Shown here: positions 34,127 to 43,280 of the stretch, in pieces
How positions within the stretch are numbered: the stretch's first letter is position 1
How the letters are laid out: each line of letters opens with the position of its first letter
Assembly (NCBI RefSeq): GCF_002884975.1
Contig: NZ_PJKB01000001.1
Location: forward strand, 1,388,401-1,452,400
Source of the DNA: Akkermansia muciniphila
GTDB lineage: Bacteria > Verrucomicrobiota > Verrucomicrobiia > Verrucomicrobiales > Akkermansiaceae
Length of the DNA stretch: 64,000 nt
Reading direction: 5' to 3'
Translations under genes and position numbers: made by a program
Notes under the pieces: model-generated
Seen by the model: only the letters and a program-made list of their open reading frames with translations
Told to the model about the DNA's origin: nothing
Databases searched by the model: none

Positions 34127-35791
34127 ATGAGTCTTTTTGATTCATTAATCACCTTTTTACAGGGGATGGGCATCTTCTCCCTATCATGGCAAATGGTAGG
34201 GATGTGGGGCATTGCCGTCCTTCTCCTGTACCTGGGTGTGGCCAAGCAATATGAACCTCTGCTGATGGTTCCGATTGCCTTTGGCGCTCTCATCGCCAAC
34301 ATTCCGGACAACGGAATGCTCATCACCCAGCTGAACCAGCAGGTCATCTCCTCCAATAAGGCGGGGGAAGTGACCGCCACGTCCCTGAACAACGTGGGCT
34401 ACCTGCGCGTTCACGTGGCTCCGCTCCAGCAGGCACCCGTCAAGGTGCCGGCCAACCTGACCACGCCTGAAGCGCGCGCCCAGTATCTGGCAAACATGGA
34501 ACAGCCCATGCAGGTTTACCCCGGCAGCCCGCTGACCGTCTCCCAGATCAAGCCCGTGCGGGAATCCCAGGAAAAAGCCAAGGCTGACGCCGCCCTTCTG
34601 GGGGACGACAGCCTGACGGTGGACCCCAACCTGAAGGACTTCCACAACGTGACGGAAGCGGACGCCAACGATCCGGTCTACCTGCTCACGAACGGTGGAG
34701 CCACCACCGTTCTGCGCCAGAAGGGAGTCAACTACTTTGACACGGAAGGCAACCAGGTTCCGGTGAATCTGGAAACGCAGAAGCTGGAACCCCTGGTGGT
34801 CTCCGCCGCAGGCAAGTACGTGGCCGTAGGCCAGCACACCCAGGAACTACTGGTCACCTCCATCCATGGGGGCCTGTACGACTGGATCGGGCTGGGCATC
34901 AAGGCTGAAATCTTCCCGCCCATCATCTTCCTGGGCGTGGGGGCCCTGACGGACTTCGGCCCGCTGCTCGCCGCACCGCGCACCCTTCTTCTGGGCGCAG
35001 CGGCCCAGGTGGGCGTGGCAGCCACCTTCTTCATGGCCCTGTTCATGGGCTTCACGCCCAATGAATCCGCCTCCATCGGCATCATCGGCGGCGCTGACGG
35101 CCCCACCTCCATCTTCCTGACGATGAAGCTGGCTCCGCACCTGCTGGGTGCCGTGGCCGTGGCCGCGTACACGTACATGGCACTGGTTCCGCTGATACAG
35201 CCGCCCATCATGGCGCTGCTGACCACGAAGAAGGAGCGCGTCATCCGCATGAAATCCCTGCGAACGGTCAGCAAGAGTGAAAAACTGTTCTTCGCCGTGC
35301 TGGTAACCATTGTCACCATCCTGCTGATTCCGGACGCCTCTCCGCTGATCGGCATGCTGATGCTGGGCAACTTCCTGCGCGAGTGCAAGGTGACGGAACG
35401 CCTGGTGCAGGCCTCCCAGAATGAAATCATCAACATCGTCACCATCTTCCTGGGCACCTCCGTGGGTCTGACGATGCAGGGTGACCGCTTCCTGCAGAAG
35501 GAAACGCTGCTGATCATTCTGCTGGGCATTGTCGCCTTCGGCGTAGCCACCGCGGGCGGCGTGATTGCCGCCAAGCTCATGAACCTCATCTGGCGCAAGA
35601 ATCCGGTCAATCCCCTGATCGGTTCCGCTGGCGTCTCCGCCGTTCCGATGGCGGCGCGCGTCTCCCACAATGTGGGCCAGAAGTACGATCCCTCCAACTA
35701 CCTTCTCATGCACGCCATGGGACCGAACGTTGCGGGCGTGATCGGCACCGCAGTCATCGCAGGCTACTACATCGCCACCCTGGCGAGATAA
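34127..35791 (+). CDS. mmdB: Na+-transporting decarboxylase beta subunit with a long insertion
   Basis: The integral membrane part of the sodium pump. It decarboxylates carboxybiotin and exports Na+. Family signatures are IFPPIIFLGVGALTDFGPL (262-280), GGADGPTSIFL and the C-terminal NYLLMHAMGPNVAGVIGTAVIAG. It is 554 residues, against about 370-430 for known OadB/MmdB. The extra part lies at about 65-245, a hydrophilic stretch after the first helices that replaces a short loop (ANIPDNGML then GLYDWIGLGI). The inserted part should be extramembrane. The gap before it contains a short GC palindrome. Confidence 0.93.
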   Translation: MSLFDSLITFLQGMGIFSLSWQMVGMWGIAVLLLYLGVAKQYEPLLMVPIAFGALIANIPDNGMLITQLNQQVISSNKAGEVTATSLNNVGYLRVHVAPLQQAPVKVPANLTTPEARAQYLANMEQPMQVYPGSPLTVSQIKPVRESQEKAKADAALLGDDSLTVDPNLKDFHNVTEADANDPVYLLTNGGATTVLRQKGVNYFDTEGNQVPVNLETQKLEPLVVSAAGKYVAVGQHTQELLVTSIHGGLYDWIGLGIKAEIFPPIIFLGVGALTDFGPLLAAPRTLLLGAAAQVGVAATFFMALFMGFTPNESASIGIIGGADGPTSIFLTMKLAPHLLGAVAVAAYTYMALVPLIQPPIMALLTTKKERVIRMKSLRTVSKSEKLFFAVLVTIVTILLIPDASPLIGMLMLGNFLRECKVTERLVQASQNEIINIVTIFLGTSVGLTMQGDRFLQKETLLIILLGIVAFGVATAGGVIAAKLMNLIWRKNPVNPLIGSAGVSAVPMAARVSHNVGQKYDPSNYLLMHAMGPNVAGVIGTAVIAGYYIATLAR

Positions 35792-35827
35792 CCTGATTTG
35801 AAATTATTCCAGGCCTCGGCCCATCCC

Positions 35828-36601
35828 ATGAATTCCACCGCCCCATCCCCCACTCCTCCAGAGGAGGAAGGACCATGCGGCGACTGGACCTATCATGAAT
35901 GGGCCGAGGCTTCTTCCACCAATGACCTGGCCCGTTCCCTGCCCCCCCGCCACATTGCCGTCTGCCGCGTGCAGAAGAGCGGCCGCGGCAGGTTCAACCG
36001 CAAATGGGTAGGGGAAGAAGGCGGCCTGTGGTCCTCCTTCACCGTTCCCCTGGATACTGCAGCCGGTGTGCACTGGGGCCATCTGCCCCTGGTTGCAGGG
36101 CTGGCCCTGCTCAACATGCTCCGCAGCATGGGCATTGCCAACGCGCGCCTGCGCTGGCCCAACGACGTCCTCATAGAAAAATCCAAACTGGCGGGCATTC
36201 TTGTGGAGCGCCCCTCCGCGCACATGGCCGTCATCGGCATGGGCATCAACATTTTCAATGACGTGGCCTCTATAGCCGGAGAAATCAAGGACCCTCCCGC
36301 AAGGCTCGCGGATCTTGTTCAGGACTGTCCCTCACCGCATGACGTCATGGCTTCCCTCGGCAGGCATTTGGACCAGGTTTTTTCTACCTTTGCCCATGGC
36401 GGCATCCCCGCCCTTCAGGAGGGGCTGGCGCAAGCATGGGCCGGGAAAAGGCCGGTTTCCATCCTTACGGATGACGAAACCATCCGGGGAATCTTTACGG
36501 GGATTGACGATCAGGGCAATCCTGTGGTATCCCTTCCGGCCGGTTCCCTCCGGACCGTCCCGGCACATCTGATCAACAGGCTTGTTGAAGAACAAGCCTG
36601 A
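35828..36601 (+). CDS. birA: Biotin--protein ligase, without DNA-binding domain
   Basis: A ligase of about 257 residues that attaches biotin to carrier lysines. Signatures are ASSTNDLA, GRGRFNRKW (biotinyl-AMP loop) and WPNDVLIEKSKLAGILVE, with a short C-terminal domain. It lacks the helix-turn-helix of the E. coli repressor type, so it should not regulate transcription. I chose the ATG at 35828; a TTG at 35798 in the same frame is possible. Its place directly after mmdB links the enzyme to its likely main substrate, MmdC. Confidence 0.93.
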   Translation: MNSTAPSPTPPEEEGPCGDWTYHEWAEASSTNDLARSLPPRHIAVCRVQKSGRGRFNRKWVGEEGGLWSSFTVPLDTAAGVHWGHLPLVAGLALLNMLRSMGIANARLRWPNDVLIEKSKLAGILVERPSAHMAVIGMGINIFNDVASIAGEIKDPPARLADLVQDCPSPHDVMASLGRHLDQVFSTFAHGGIPALQEGLAQAWAGKRPVSILTDDETIRGIFTGIDDQGNPVVSLPAGSLRTVPAHLINRLVEEQA

Positions 36602-36654
36602 CCGCTCCGTTTACACGGAGTTTCTTTCTCTTTCATCCAACAAAAATCACTGAC

Positions 36655-38151
36655 ATGAGTTACAAGGAACTAACACCAGAAGAAGCAGCAAGCCTGATTA
36701 AACACGGCCACCACATTGGCCTGAGCGGGTTCACTCCCGCAGGGACGGCCAAGGCTGTGACGGCTGAATTGGCAAAAATTGCAGAAGCGGAACACGCGAA
36801 GGGGAACCCCTTCCAGGTGAGCGTCTTCACCGGCGCTTCCACGGGCGATTCCTGCGACGGGGTTCTTTCCCGCGCCAAGGCTATTCGCTACCGCGCCCCC
36901 TACACCACCAACGTTGACTTCCGCAAGGCGGTGAACAATGGGGAAATCGCCTACAACGACATCCACCTGTCCCAGATGGCCCAGGAAATCCGTTACGGGT
37001 TCATGGGCAAAGTAGACATGGCCATCATCGAAGCCTGCGAGGTTACGGCCGACGGTAAAATTTATCTGACGGCCGCCGGAGGGATCGCTCCCACCATTTG
37101 CCGCCTTGCCGACAAGATCATCGTGGAATTGAACGCCGCCCACAGCAAAAATGCCATGGGGCTGCATGACGTTTACGAACCCCTGGATCCTCCCAACCGC
37201 CGTGAAATCCCCATTTACAAACCCAGCGACCGTATCGGGAAACCATACATCCAGGTTGACCCGAAGAAGATCGTGGGCATTGTGGAAACCAACTGGCCGG
37301 ACGAAGCCCGTTCCTTTGCCGCGGCTGACCCCCTGACCGATAAAATCGGGCAGAACGTGGCCGACTTCCTGGCCGCCGACATGAAGCGGGGCATTATCCC
37401 CTCCACCTTCCTGCCGCTTCAGTCCGGCGTGGGCAACATTGCAAACGCCGTGCTGGGCGCCCTGGGCCGCGACAAGACGATCCCCGCCTTTGAAATGTAC
37501 ACGGAAGTCATCCAGAACTCCGTCATCGGCCTGATCCGGGAGGGCCGCGTGAAATTCGGGAGCGCCTGTTCCCTGACCGTTACGAATGACTGCCTGGAAG
37601 GCATTTACAGGGATATGGACTTCTTCCGCGACAAGCTGGTGCTCCGTCCCTCGGAAATATCCAACAGCCCGGAAGTGATCCGCCGCCTCGGCGTCATCTC
37701 CATCAACACCGCCATTGAAGCCGACCTTTACGGGAACGTCAACTCCACGCACATCGGCGGCACGAAGATGATGAACGGCATCGGCGGTTCCGGCGACTTC
37801 ACGCGCAACGCTTATATTTCCATCTTCACCTGCCCGTCCGTAGCCAAGGACGGCAAGATCAGCGCCATCGTCCCCATGGTCTCCCACCATGACCATACGG
37901 AACATGACGTCAATATCATCATTACCGAACAGGGCGTCGCGGACCTTCGCGGCAAGAGCCCGAAAGAACGGGCCCAGACCATTATTGAGAACTGCGTCCA
38001 TCCGGATTACAAGAACATCCTCTGGGATTACCTGAAACTGTCCGGCGGCAAGGCCCAGACTCCGCAGTCTATCCGGGCCGCCCTGGGCATGCATGCCGAG
38101 CTGGCCAAGAGCGGAGACATGAAGAATGTCGACTGGGCCCAATACCAGTAA
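36655..38151 (+). CDS. CoA-transferase of the acetyl-CoA hydrolase/transferase family
   Basis: A 498-residue class I CoA-transferase. It resembles succinyl-CoA:acetate (AarC/SucCoA type) and propionyl-CoA:succinate CoA-transferases. The EMYTEVIQNS stretch should hold the catalytic Glu; HIGGTKMMNGIGGSGDFTRN and NIIITEQGVADLRGKSP are family hallmarks. In this operon the natural role is to move CoA from propionyl-CoA to succinate, closing the succinate-propionate cycle; an acetate role is also possible. A terminator follows at 38205, so this is the end of the operon. Confidence 0.92.
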   Translation: MSYKELTPEEAASLIKHGHHIGLSGFTPAGTAKAVTAELAKIAEAEHAKGNPFQVSVFTGASTGDSCDGVLSRAKAIRYRAPYTTNVDFRKAVNNGEIAYNDIHLSQMAQEIRYGFMGKVDMAIIEACEVTADGKIYLTAAGGIAPTICRLADKIIVELNAAHSKNAMGLHDVYEPLDPPNRREIPIYKPSDRIGKPYIQVDPKKIVGIVETNWPDEARSFAAADPLTDKIGQNVADFLAADMKRGIIPSTFLPLQSGVGNIANAVLGALGRDKTIPAFEMYTEVIQNSVIGLIREGRVKFGSACSLTVTNDCLEGIYRDMDFFRDKLVLRPSEISNSPEVIRRLGVISINTAIEADLYGNVNSTHIGGTKMMNGIGGSGDFTRNAYISIFTCPSVAKDGKISAIVPMVSHHDHTEHDVNIIITEQGVADLRGKSPKERAQTIIENCVHPDYKNILWDYLKLSGGKAQTPQSIRAALGMHAELAKSGDMKNVDWAQYQ

Positions 38152-38204
38152 CTCCTGCCTGCCGTCATTCGCATTGACGCCCATGACTCCACGTTAACCC
38201 TGAA

Positions 38205-38242
38205 GGACCGCTCCCGCACAAGGGGCGGTCCTTTTCCTTTTT
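38205..38242 (+). terminator. Intrinsic terminator of the propionate operon
   Basis: GGACCGC and GCGGTCC arms with extra CCC/GGG pairing (38205-38231) close a short loop and are followed by TTTTCCTTTTT. It sits 53 bases after the CoA-transferase stop and before the next gene at 38274. Confidence 0.85.
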
Positions 38243-38273
38243 CCCGGCCTTCATCATTGCCCGCCCCTCTCCC

Positions 38274-38975
38274 ATGAACTGGATGATTTATCCCGCAGCC
38301 AAGGCATTGGTCAAAGCCTGCGCCTTCCTCTTCGGCGCGGGGTCCATCCTGACGGCGTTCATCCACATGGCCCTCCCCGTCCTGGCCGCTTCTCCGGAGC
38401 AGATGCCCGGATGGCTGGGAGCGGGAACCTGGGCCGCCCTTCTCAGCATCCTTTCCCTGGCGTGCATCTCCATGTGGGGAAGCAGGGTTCTGCTTGCCTC
38501 CCGCGGCAACCGCGTCACCCGCGTGCTGAGCATGCTGGCGGTTCTTCCGGCCCTGTACGCCCTGCTCATTCCGTTCACCGGGCAGGCCGCCGCCTTCCAG
38601 TATGCGGAGATGGAAAGAACCTGGGAGATGTTCCTTCTTCTGGCCGCCGCCACCGCCTTCTTTGCCTTTCCCTATACCCGCGGCTATCCGCCGCGCGCTA
38701 GAAAAAGATTTCTGGCCTGGGCTATCCTGGCCGCATGCAACGGATTGCAGAGCGCCCTGTTTTTCCTGTTCCTCCTTTTGTGGAACGTGCTGTCCGGCCC
38801 TTCCCCGTCCATAGCCGCCGCACTTCCCTACGCGGTTCTCCTGCTTTCCTGCGGGCTGGAGATAGCCCTGGCCGCGCTTTCCGCCATGCTGGCCCTGACC
38901 CTGTTCCGGGATGTAACGGGAATAGCCTCCCTCCCGGACCTTCAGGACCCGGAAATGCCCGGAACGCGGGAATAA
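38274..38975 (+). CDS. Polytopic membrane protein of unknown function
   Basis: A 233-residue protein with about six hydrophobic helices and short charged loops. No motif I recognise. It starts 32 bases after the terminator tract of the propionate operon and converges with rmlA. Confidence 0.65.
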   Translation: MNWMIYPAAKALVKACAFLFGAGSILTAFIHMALPVLAASPEQMPGWLGAGTWAALLSILSLACISMWGSRVLLASRGNRVTRVLSMLAVLPALYALLIPFTGQAAAFQYAEMERTWEMFLLLAAATAFFAFPYTRGYPPRARKRFLAWAILAACNGLQSALFFLFLLLWNVLSGPSPSIAAALPYAVLLLSCGLEIALAALSAMLALTLFRDVTGIASLPDLQDPEMPGTRE

Positions 38976-38977
38976 AG

Positions 38978-39013
38978 AAAAAAACTCTGCGCCAGCCGCA
39001 TGAAGCGGCGGCG
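38978..39013 (-). terminator. Intrinsic terminator of rmlA
   Basis: Directly after the rmlA stop on the minus strand, arms CGCC-GCCGC and GCGGC-(bulged T)-GGCG enclose a TTCAT loop. After five bases a run of seven T follows (38984-38978). Confidence 0.75.
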
Positions 39014-39877
39014 TTATTTCACCAGCTCATCCAGGTAGCAGCCGTAGCCGTTATTTTTCATGGCTCCCGCCTGGTCTTGAAGCGTCTCCCGGGAAATCCA
39101 CCCGTTGTTAAAGGCAATCTCCTCCAGGCAGGCCACCTTGAAGCCCTGGTGATGCTCCAGGGTGCGCACGAACATGGAGGCCTCCAGCAGGGTGTCATGC
39201 GTGCCGGTGTCCAGCCACGTATAGCCGCGCGCCAGCTTTTCCACATTCAGAAGGCCCATTTTCAGGTATTCCTGGTTCACGGACGTGATTTCCAGCTCTC
39301 CCCGGGGAGATTTGGGAATCCTTTTGGCGATCTCCACCACCTGGTTGTCGTAAAAATACAGGCCGGTTACGGCCATGTCGGACTTGGGCCTGAGCGGCTT
39401 TTCCTCAATGGAGACGGCCTTCCCCTCCTCATTAAATTCCACCACGCCGAAACGCTGGGGGTCATGCACCTGGTAGCCGAAGATGGTCGCCCCGCGCGTC
39501 AGTTCCGCGGCGCGGCGCAGCTTTTCCGTCAGGCCGCGCCCGTAAAAAATATTGTCCCCCAGCACCAGGGCCACCGTATCCTTCCCGATGAATTCCTCAC
39601 CGATGATGAAGGCCTGCGCCAGCCCTTCCGGCCTGGGCTGTTCCCGGTATTCAAAGGAGACGCCGAACCTGCTTCCGTCCCCCAGCAAATCCCTGTACAA
39701 GGGCAGGTCCCGGGGGGTGGAAATAATGAGAATCTCCCGGATTCCGGCCAGCATCAGCACGGAAATGGGATAATACACCATCGGCTTGTCATAAATGGGC
39801 AGCAGTTGCTTGCTGACGGAAAGCGTGACGGGATGCAGGCGCGTACCGCTTCCCCCTGCCAGAACAATACCTTTCAT
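39014..39877 (-). CDS. rmlA: Glucose-1-phosphate thymidylyltransferase
   Basis: A 287-residue nucleotidyltransferase that makes dTDP-glucose from dTTP and glucose-1-phosphate. Family signatures are [28 protein letters not shown] at the N-terminus (nucleotide binding), [19 protein letters not shown], and [12 protein letters not shown]. It is the first step of dTDP-sugar synthesis for surface polysaccharides. It lies nine bases after rmlB. rmlC and rmlD are not in the window. Confidence 0.96.
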   Translation of the reverse strand: MKGIVLAGGSGTRLHPVTLSVSKQLLPIYDKPMVYYPISVLMLAGIREILIISTPRDLPLYRDLLGDGSRFGVSFEYREQPRPEGLAQAFIIGEEFIGKDTVALVLGDNIFYGRGLTEKLRRAAELTRGATIFGYQVHDPQRFGVVEFNEEGKAVSIEEKPLRPKSDMAVTGLYFYDNQVVEIAKRIPKSPRGELEITSVNQEYLKMGLLNVEKLARGYTWLDTGTHDTLLEASMFVRTLEHHQGFKVACLEEIAFNNGWISRETLQDQAGAMKNNGYGCYLDELVK

Positions 39878-39886
39878 GTCTATCTC

Positions 39887-40939
39887 CTAGCTATTGGTTC
39901 CCAGGCGTTCCAGACGGTATTCCCCGGACAGGATGCCGCTCCACCAGTCTTCATGGTCCAGATACCACTGGATGGTCTTCCTGAACCCGGAGGAATGGTC
40001 CTGGCGCGGGCTCCAGCCCAGTTCCCTACGGATTTTGGAGGCGTCAATCGCATAGCGCAGGTCATGGCCCGGCCTGTCCTGTACAAAGGTGATCTGCTCC
40101 CGGTAGCTGCGTCCGTCCGCACGGGGCCGCAATTCATCCAGATGGGAGCACAGCAGCTCCACCAGTTCCAGGTTCGTTTTCTCGTTATTGCCGCCTATGT
40201 TATACGTTTCTCCTGGTTTTCCGGCAGAAACGGCAGCAAGGAGGGCTTCGCAGTGGTCCCCCACATACAGCCAGTCCCTTACATTTTCCCCCTTGCCGTA
40301 CACGGGGATGGATTCTCCGGCAAGCGCCTTCAGGATAACCACGGGAATCAGCTTCTCCGGGAACTGGTAAGGGCCGTAATTGTTGGAACAGTTGGTAATC
40401 AGGGAAGGGAGCCCGTACGTATCATGCCACGCGCGCACCAGGTGGTCGCTGGACGCCTTGCTGGCGGAATACGGGGAATGGGGGCGGTACGGCGTGGATT
40501 CCGTAAACAATCCGTCCTTACCCAGGGAGCCGTATACCTCGTCCGTGGAAATGTGGTGGAAGCGGAAGGCCGCCTTTTTCTCCCCTTCCAGGGAGCGGTA
40601 ATATTCCAGTGCGGCCTGAAGCATGGAAAAGGTGCCCATCACGTTGGTCGTCATGAAATCCCCGGGATCATCAATGGACCGGTCCACGTGGGATTCCGCC
40701 GCCAGGTGCATCACCCAGTCCGGCCCGTACTGCCGCAGGGTGCGCCGCATCAGGTCGGCATCCCGCACATCGGCGTGCAGGAAACGGTAAGCGGGAGAAG
40801 CCGCCACATCATCCAGGGAACGGATGTTGCCTGCATAGGTCAGGGCGTCAATGTTCAGGACTTCATGGCCGCGCTCCAGCAGCAGCCTGACCAGATTGGA
40901 GCCGATGAACCCGGCTCCGCCCGTAACGATAACTTTCAT
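39887..40939 (-). CDS. rmlB: dTDP-glucose 4,6-dehydratase
   Basis: A 350-residue short-chain dehydrogenase/reductase. It makes dTDP-4-keto-6-deoxyglucose. The NAD motif is [12 protein letters not shown], the catalytic Thr/Asp/Glu stretch is STDEVYG, and the active Tyr and Lys are in [12 protein letters not shown]. The ATG at 40939 directly precedes the NAD-binding strand; an earlier in-frame start would add a 38-residue non-homologous extension. Paired with rmlA in an operon. Confidence 0.96.
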   Translation of the reverse strand: MKVIVTGGAGFIGSNLVRLLLERGHEVLNIDALTYAGNIRSLDDVAASPAYRFLHADVRDADLMRRTLRQYGPDWVMHLAAESHVDRSIDDPGDFMTTNVMGTFSMLQAALEYYRSLEGEKKAAFRFHHISTDEVYGSLGKDGLFTESTPYRPHSPYSASKASSDHLVRAWHDTYGLPSLITNCSNNYGPYQFPEKLIPVVILKALAGESIPVYGKGENVRDWLYVGDHCEALLAAVSAGKPGETYNIGGNNEKTNLELVELLCSHLDELRPRADGRSYREQITFVQDRPGHDLRYAIDASKIRRELGWSPRQDHSSGFRKTIQWYLDHEDWWSGILSGEYRLERLGTNS

Positions 40940-40999
40940 AACTCTGTTTTCAGGGAAAGATGCGGCGCCATCATACAGCAGCGGCATGGTTTTACAAAA

Positions 41000-41040
41000 C
41001 AAATCCGCCCATGCCGCCGGGAACGGGGAGGCATGGGCGG
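41000..41040 (-). terminator. Intrinsic terminator of pfkA
   Basis: An 11-base perfect inverted repeat (CCGCCCATGCC at 41005-41015, complement at 41030-41040) with a 14-base loop is followed on the minus strand by the T-rich ATTTG. It lies 31 bases after the pfkA stop and separates it from rmlB. Confidence 0.75.
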
Positions 41041-41071
41041 GAAAAAGCGGCACTCATTACCGCGGAACCGG

Positions 41072-42034
41072 CTAGCAGCTCAGTTCCCGGCAGAGGTTGA
41101 TAATGTCCGGATTTACGGAATACTGCTGCCCGGCCACGGCATCCAGGGAGGCATAGCCGTACTGGCCGTCCTGGTACACCATGATCTGGTTGATGTCTCC
41201 GTTATTCAGGGCTTCCACGGCGCGCGTGGCAAAGCGGGTGCCCATCAGGCGGTCACGGGCGGTGGGTGAGCCGCCGCGCTGCACATGGCCAAGCACGGTC
41301 AGGCGGGTGTCCATTCCGGCGCGTTCCGTCAGCCAGCGGGTCAGGTACTGGGCCACGCGGGTGCCTTCCGCCACCACGGCGATGATGCAGCTCCCTTCTT
41401 CATTGATGACGGGCTGCAAACGCTTGTAGATGGATTCCAGGTCGTAAGGGATTTCAGGGACAATGCAAATGTCCGCCGCACTGCAAAGGGCGGTGGTCAT
41501 CGCCAGGTAGCCGCAGTCGCGGCCCATGGTTTCCACCACAAATGCGCGGTGGTGGGAGCGGGCCGTGTCGCGGACGGAGTCAATGCAGTCCAGAATCACG
41601 TTCTGGGCGGTGTCCACGCCCAGGCAGTAGTCCGTGCCGGCGATGTCGTTGTCAATCGTGGCCGGAATGCCGGCGAAGGGCACTTCAAAATCATTGAAAA
41701 AGTCATTCAGGGCGCGGAAGGAGCCGTCACCGCCCATGATGACGAGCTTGTCAATGTTGCGGTCCTTCAGGTGCTCGTAGGCCTGCTTGCGGAATTCGTA
41801 GTCAAAGAAACGCTTGGACCGGGAGGAGCGGAGGAGAGTGCCGCCCCTGTAGATCATGTCGCTGGTCAGTTCCCGGGTGGCTTCCTTGATTTTTCCATCG
41901 ATCAGGCCTTCCAGGCCGTCATAGACAACGTACGGGTTCATTCCAAGCTGGCGGGCATGATCCACAGCCGCCCTGATCGCCGGATTCATTCCGGCGGCGT
42001 CACCGCCTGATGTCATAATGGCTATTCCACTCAT
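41072..42034 (-). CDS. pfkA: ATP-dependent 6-phosphofructokinase
   Basis: A 320-residue glycolytic enzyme phosphorylating fructose-6-phosphate. GGDAAGMNPAIR replaces the more usual GGDSPGMN at the nucleotide site. GGDGSFRA keeps the Gly associated with ATP rather than pyrophosphate, ATIDNDI holds the catalytic Asp (with Ala where ATP enzymes often have Gly), and the MGRDCGYLA and HVQRGGSPTARD substrate motifs are intact. Length is that of the bacterial ATP type. Confidence 0.93.
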   Translation of the reverse strand: MSGIAIMTSGGDAAGMNPAIRAAVDHARQLGMNPYVVYDGLEGLIDGKIKEATRELTSDMIYRGGTLLRSSRSKRFFDYEFRKQAYEHLKDRNIDKLVIMGGDGSFRALNDFFNDFEVPFAGIPATIDNDIAGTDYCLGVDTAQNVILDCIDSVRDTARSHHRAFVVETMGRDCGYLAMTTALCSAADICIVPEIPYDLESIYKRLQPVINEEGSCIIAVVAEGTRVAQYLTRWLTERAGMDTRLTVLGHVQRGGSPTARDRLMGTRFATRAVEALNNGDINQIMVYQDGQYGYASLDAVAGQQYSVNPDIINLCRELSC

Positions 42035-42064
42035 AAGTAATAAGGTTAACTTGTCCGGGGCGGA

Positions 42065-42092
42065 ATGGTACCGAGCCGGGCAAATAATGCAA
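42065..42092 (-). promoter_or_regulatory. Promoter of pfkA
   Basis: On the minus strand TTGCAT (42092-42087) and TACCAT (42070-42065) are separated by 16 bases, about 30 bases before the ATG at 42034. The gene on the other side (42145) begins only 52 bases away. Confidence 0.35.
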
Positions 42093-42144
42093 GCGCGGAG
42101 TTTTTACTGGCGCAATAAACGGCAACGCTTCATGATGCAGTGGC

Positions 42145-42876
42145 ATGAACGACACCGCAACAGCCATTCTGAAGGCCACAGCCGCCCTCCGGGACGGCAC
42201 GGAGCGGCTCCAGTTCGGAGACCCGGTCCACTTTACCTACAATCCGCTCACCTACGCCTGGGCGCCGCATGAGCAGTACGTGCGCACCTACGGGAACGGG
42301 GAAAAGAGCCACTTCTTCCTGGGCATGAATCCCGGCCCCTTCGGCATGGCCCAGACGGGCGTCCCCTTCGGGGAAGTGGATGCGGTCGTCAACTGGCTGC
42401 TCATCCGCGGAGAAGTCGGCAGGCCGGAGCATACCCATCCCAAACGCCCGGTGGAGGGCTTCAACTGCCCCCGTTCGGAAGTCAGCGGACGCCGCCTGTG
42501 GGGGCTCTTTGCGGAAACCTTCGGCACGGCGGAAAACTTCTTCCGGCACAACTACGTGGCCAACTATTGCCCCCTGATCTGGATGGGCGCCACCGGAGCC
42601 AACATCACGCCGGACAAATTGCCCGCAGACCAACGCGCCGCCGTGGATGCCGTGTGCATGGAACACCTGGTTTCCCTCATCTCCATCCTGAACCCGCACA
42701 CCCTGGTGGGCGTGGGGGCGTACGCCACGCAGAAGCTGCGGGACGCCGCCGCCCGGCTCCCCGGAAAAAGCTTCACCGTCGGCACCCTGCTCCATCCCAG
42801 CCCCGCCAGCCCCATGGCCAACAAGCTCTGGCCGGAACGCCCCATCCAGCAGCTTAAGGAGCTGGGCATTTTATGA
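42145..42876 (+). CDS. SMUG1-type uracil-DNA glycosylase
   Basis: A 243-residue base-excision repair enzyme of UDG family 3. GMNPGPFGMAQTGVPFG (60-76) is identical in pattern to the SMUG1 catalytic motif, and HPSPASP near residue 218 is the second (intercalation) motif. These enzymes remove uracil and oxidised pyrimidines such as 5-hydroxymethyluracil. SMUG1 is common in animals and patchy in bacteria. The GC-rich upstream gap offers no clear promoter. Confidence 0.93.
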   Translation: MNDTATAILKATAALRDGTERLQFGDPVHFTYNPLTYAWAPHEQYVRTYGNGEKSHFFLGMNPGPFGMAQTGVPFGEVDAVVNWLLIRGEVGRPEHTHPKRPVEGFNCPRSEVSGRRLWGLFAETFGTAENFFRHNYVANYCPLIWMGATGANITPDKLPADQRAAVDAVCMEHLVSLISILNPHTLVGVGAYATQKLRDAAARLPGKSFTVGTLLHPSPASPMANKLWPERPIQQLKELGIL

Positions 42877-42908
42877 AGGGTTGAGAGTTTAAAGTGGAGA
42901 GTTTAGTG
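42877..42908 (+). repeat. GAGAGTTTA direct repeats before the four-helix-bundle gene
   Basis: The nonamer GAGAGTTTA occurs at 42883-42891 and again at 42897-42905, 14 bases apart. The second is part of AGTGGAGAG, the reverse complement of the CTCTCCACT unit in the tandem array at 43281-43363. The four-helix-bundle gene is thus bracketed by related repeats in opposite orientation. AT-rich against its surroundings. Confidence 0.65.
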
Positions 42909-43271
42909 ATGGAGGGAATTACTAGAGTAAAAAGCAGGAAATTTGCTGTCCGGATCGTTCATTTGTACCAGTTTTTGTGTAATGAGAGGAAGGAGTTCGT
43001 GCTTTCAAAACAACTATTGAGAAGCGGTACCGGCATTGGGGCCAACCTGGCGGAAGCGGAATGCGCCATCAGCAAGAAGGATTTCCTCTCCAAAATCTAC
43101 ATCGCCTTGAAGGAATGTTCGGAAACCCTTTACTGGCTTGATTTGCTCAGGGACACGTCCTTCCTGACGGAAGAAATGCACGCCAGCATCTACCGTGACG
43201 GAGAAGAACTCAAACGCCTCCTCACCTCCACCACAAAAACCGTTTCCCTCCAAATTAAAAATAATTCTTAA
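42909..43271 (+). CDS. Four-helix-bundle protein of the S23/IVP type
   Basis: A protein of about 120 residues that looks all-helical, matching the TIGR02436 four-helix-bundle family (also called 23S rRNA intervening-sequence protein, related to the Avd accessory protein of diversity-generating retroelements). Signatures are LLRSGTGIGANLAEAE, SKKDFLSKIYIALKECSETLYWL and a C-terminal Leu-rich helix. I chose the ATG at 42909; a GTG at 42894 is also possible. The flanks are repeats (42877-42908 and 43281-43363) and its base composition is more AT-rich than neighbours, so it may have been acquired. No reverse transcriptase or 23S gene is nearby. Confidence 0.82.
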   Translation: MEGITRVKSRKFAVRIVHLYQFLCNERKEFVLSKQLLRSGTGIGANLAEAECAISKKDFLSKIYIALKECSETLYWLDLLRDTSFLTEEMHASIYRDGEELKRLLTSTTKTVSLQIKNNS

Positions 43272-43280
43272 TCTAAATCA

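Noticed and set aside
38735-41269. Long plus-strand frame of about 840 codons across rmlA, rmlB and pfkA
   Set aside because: It is the complement of three conserved minus-strand genes and has no recognisable motif.
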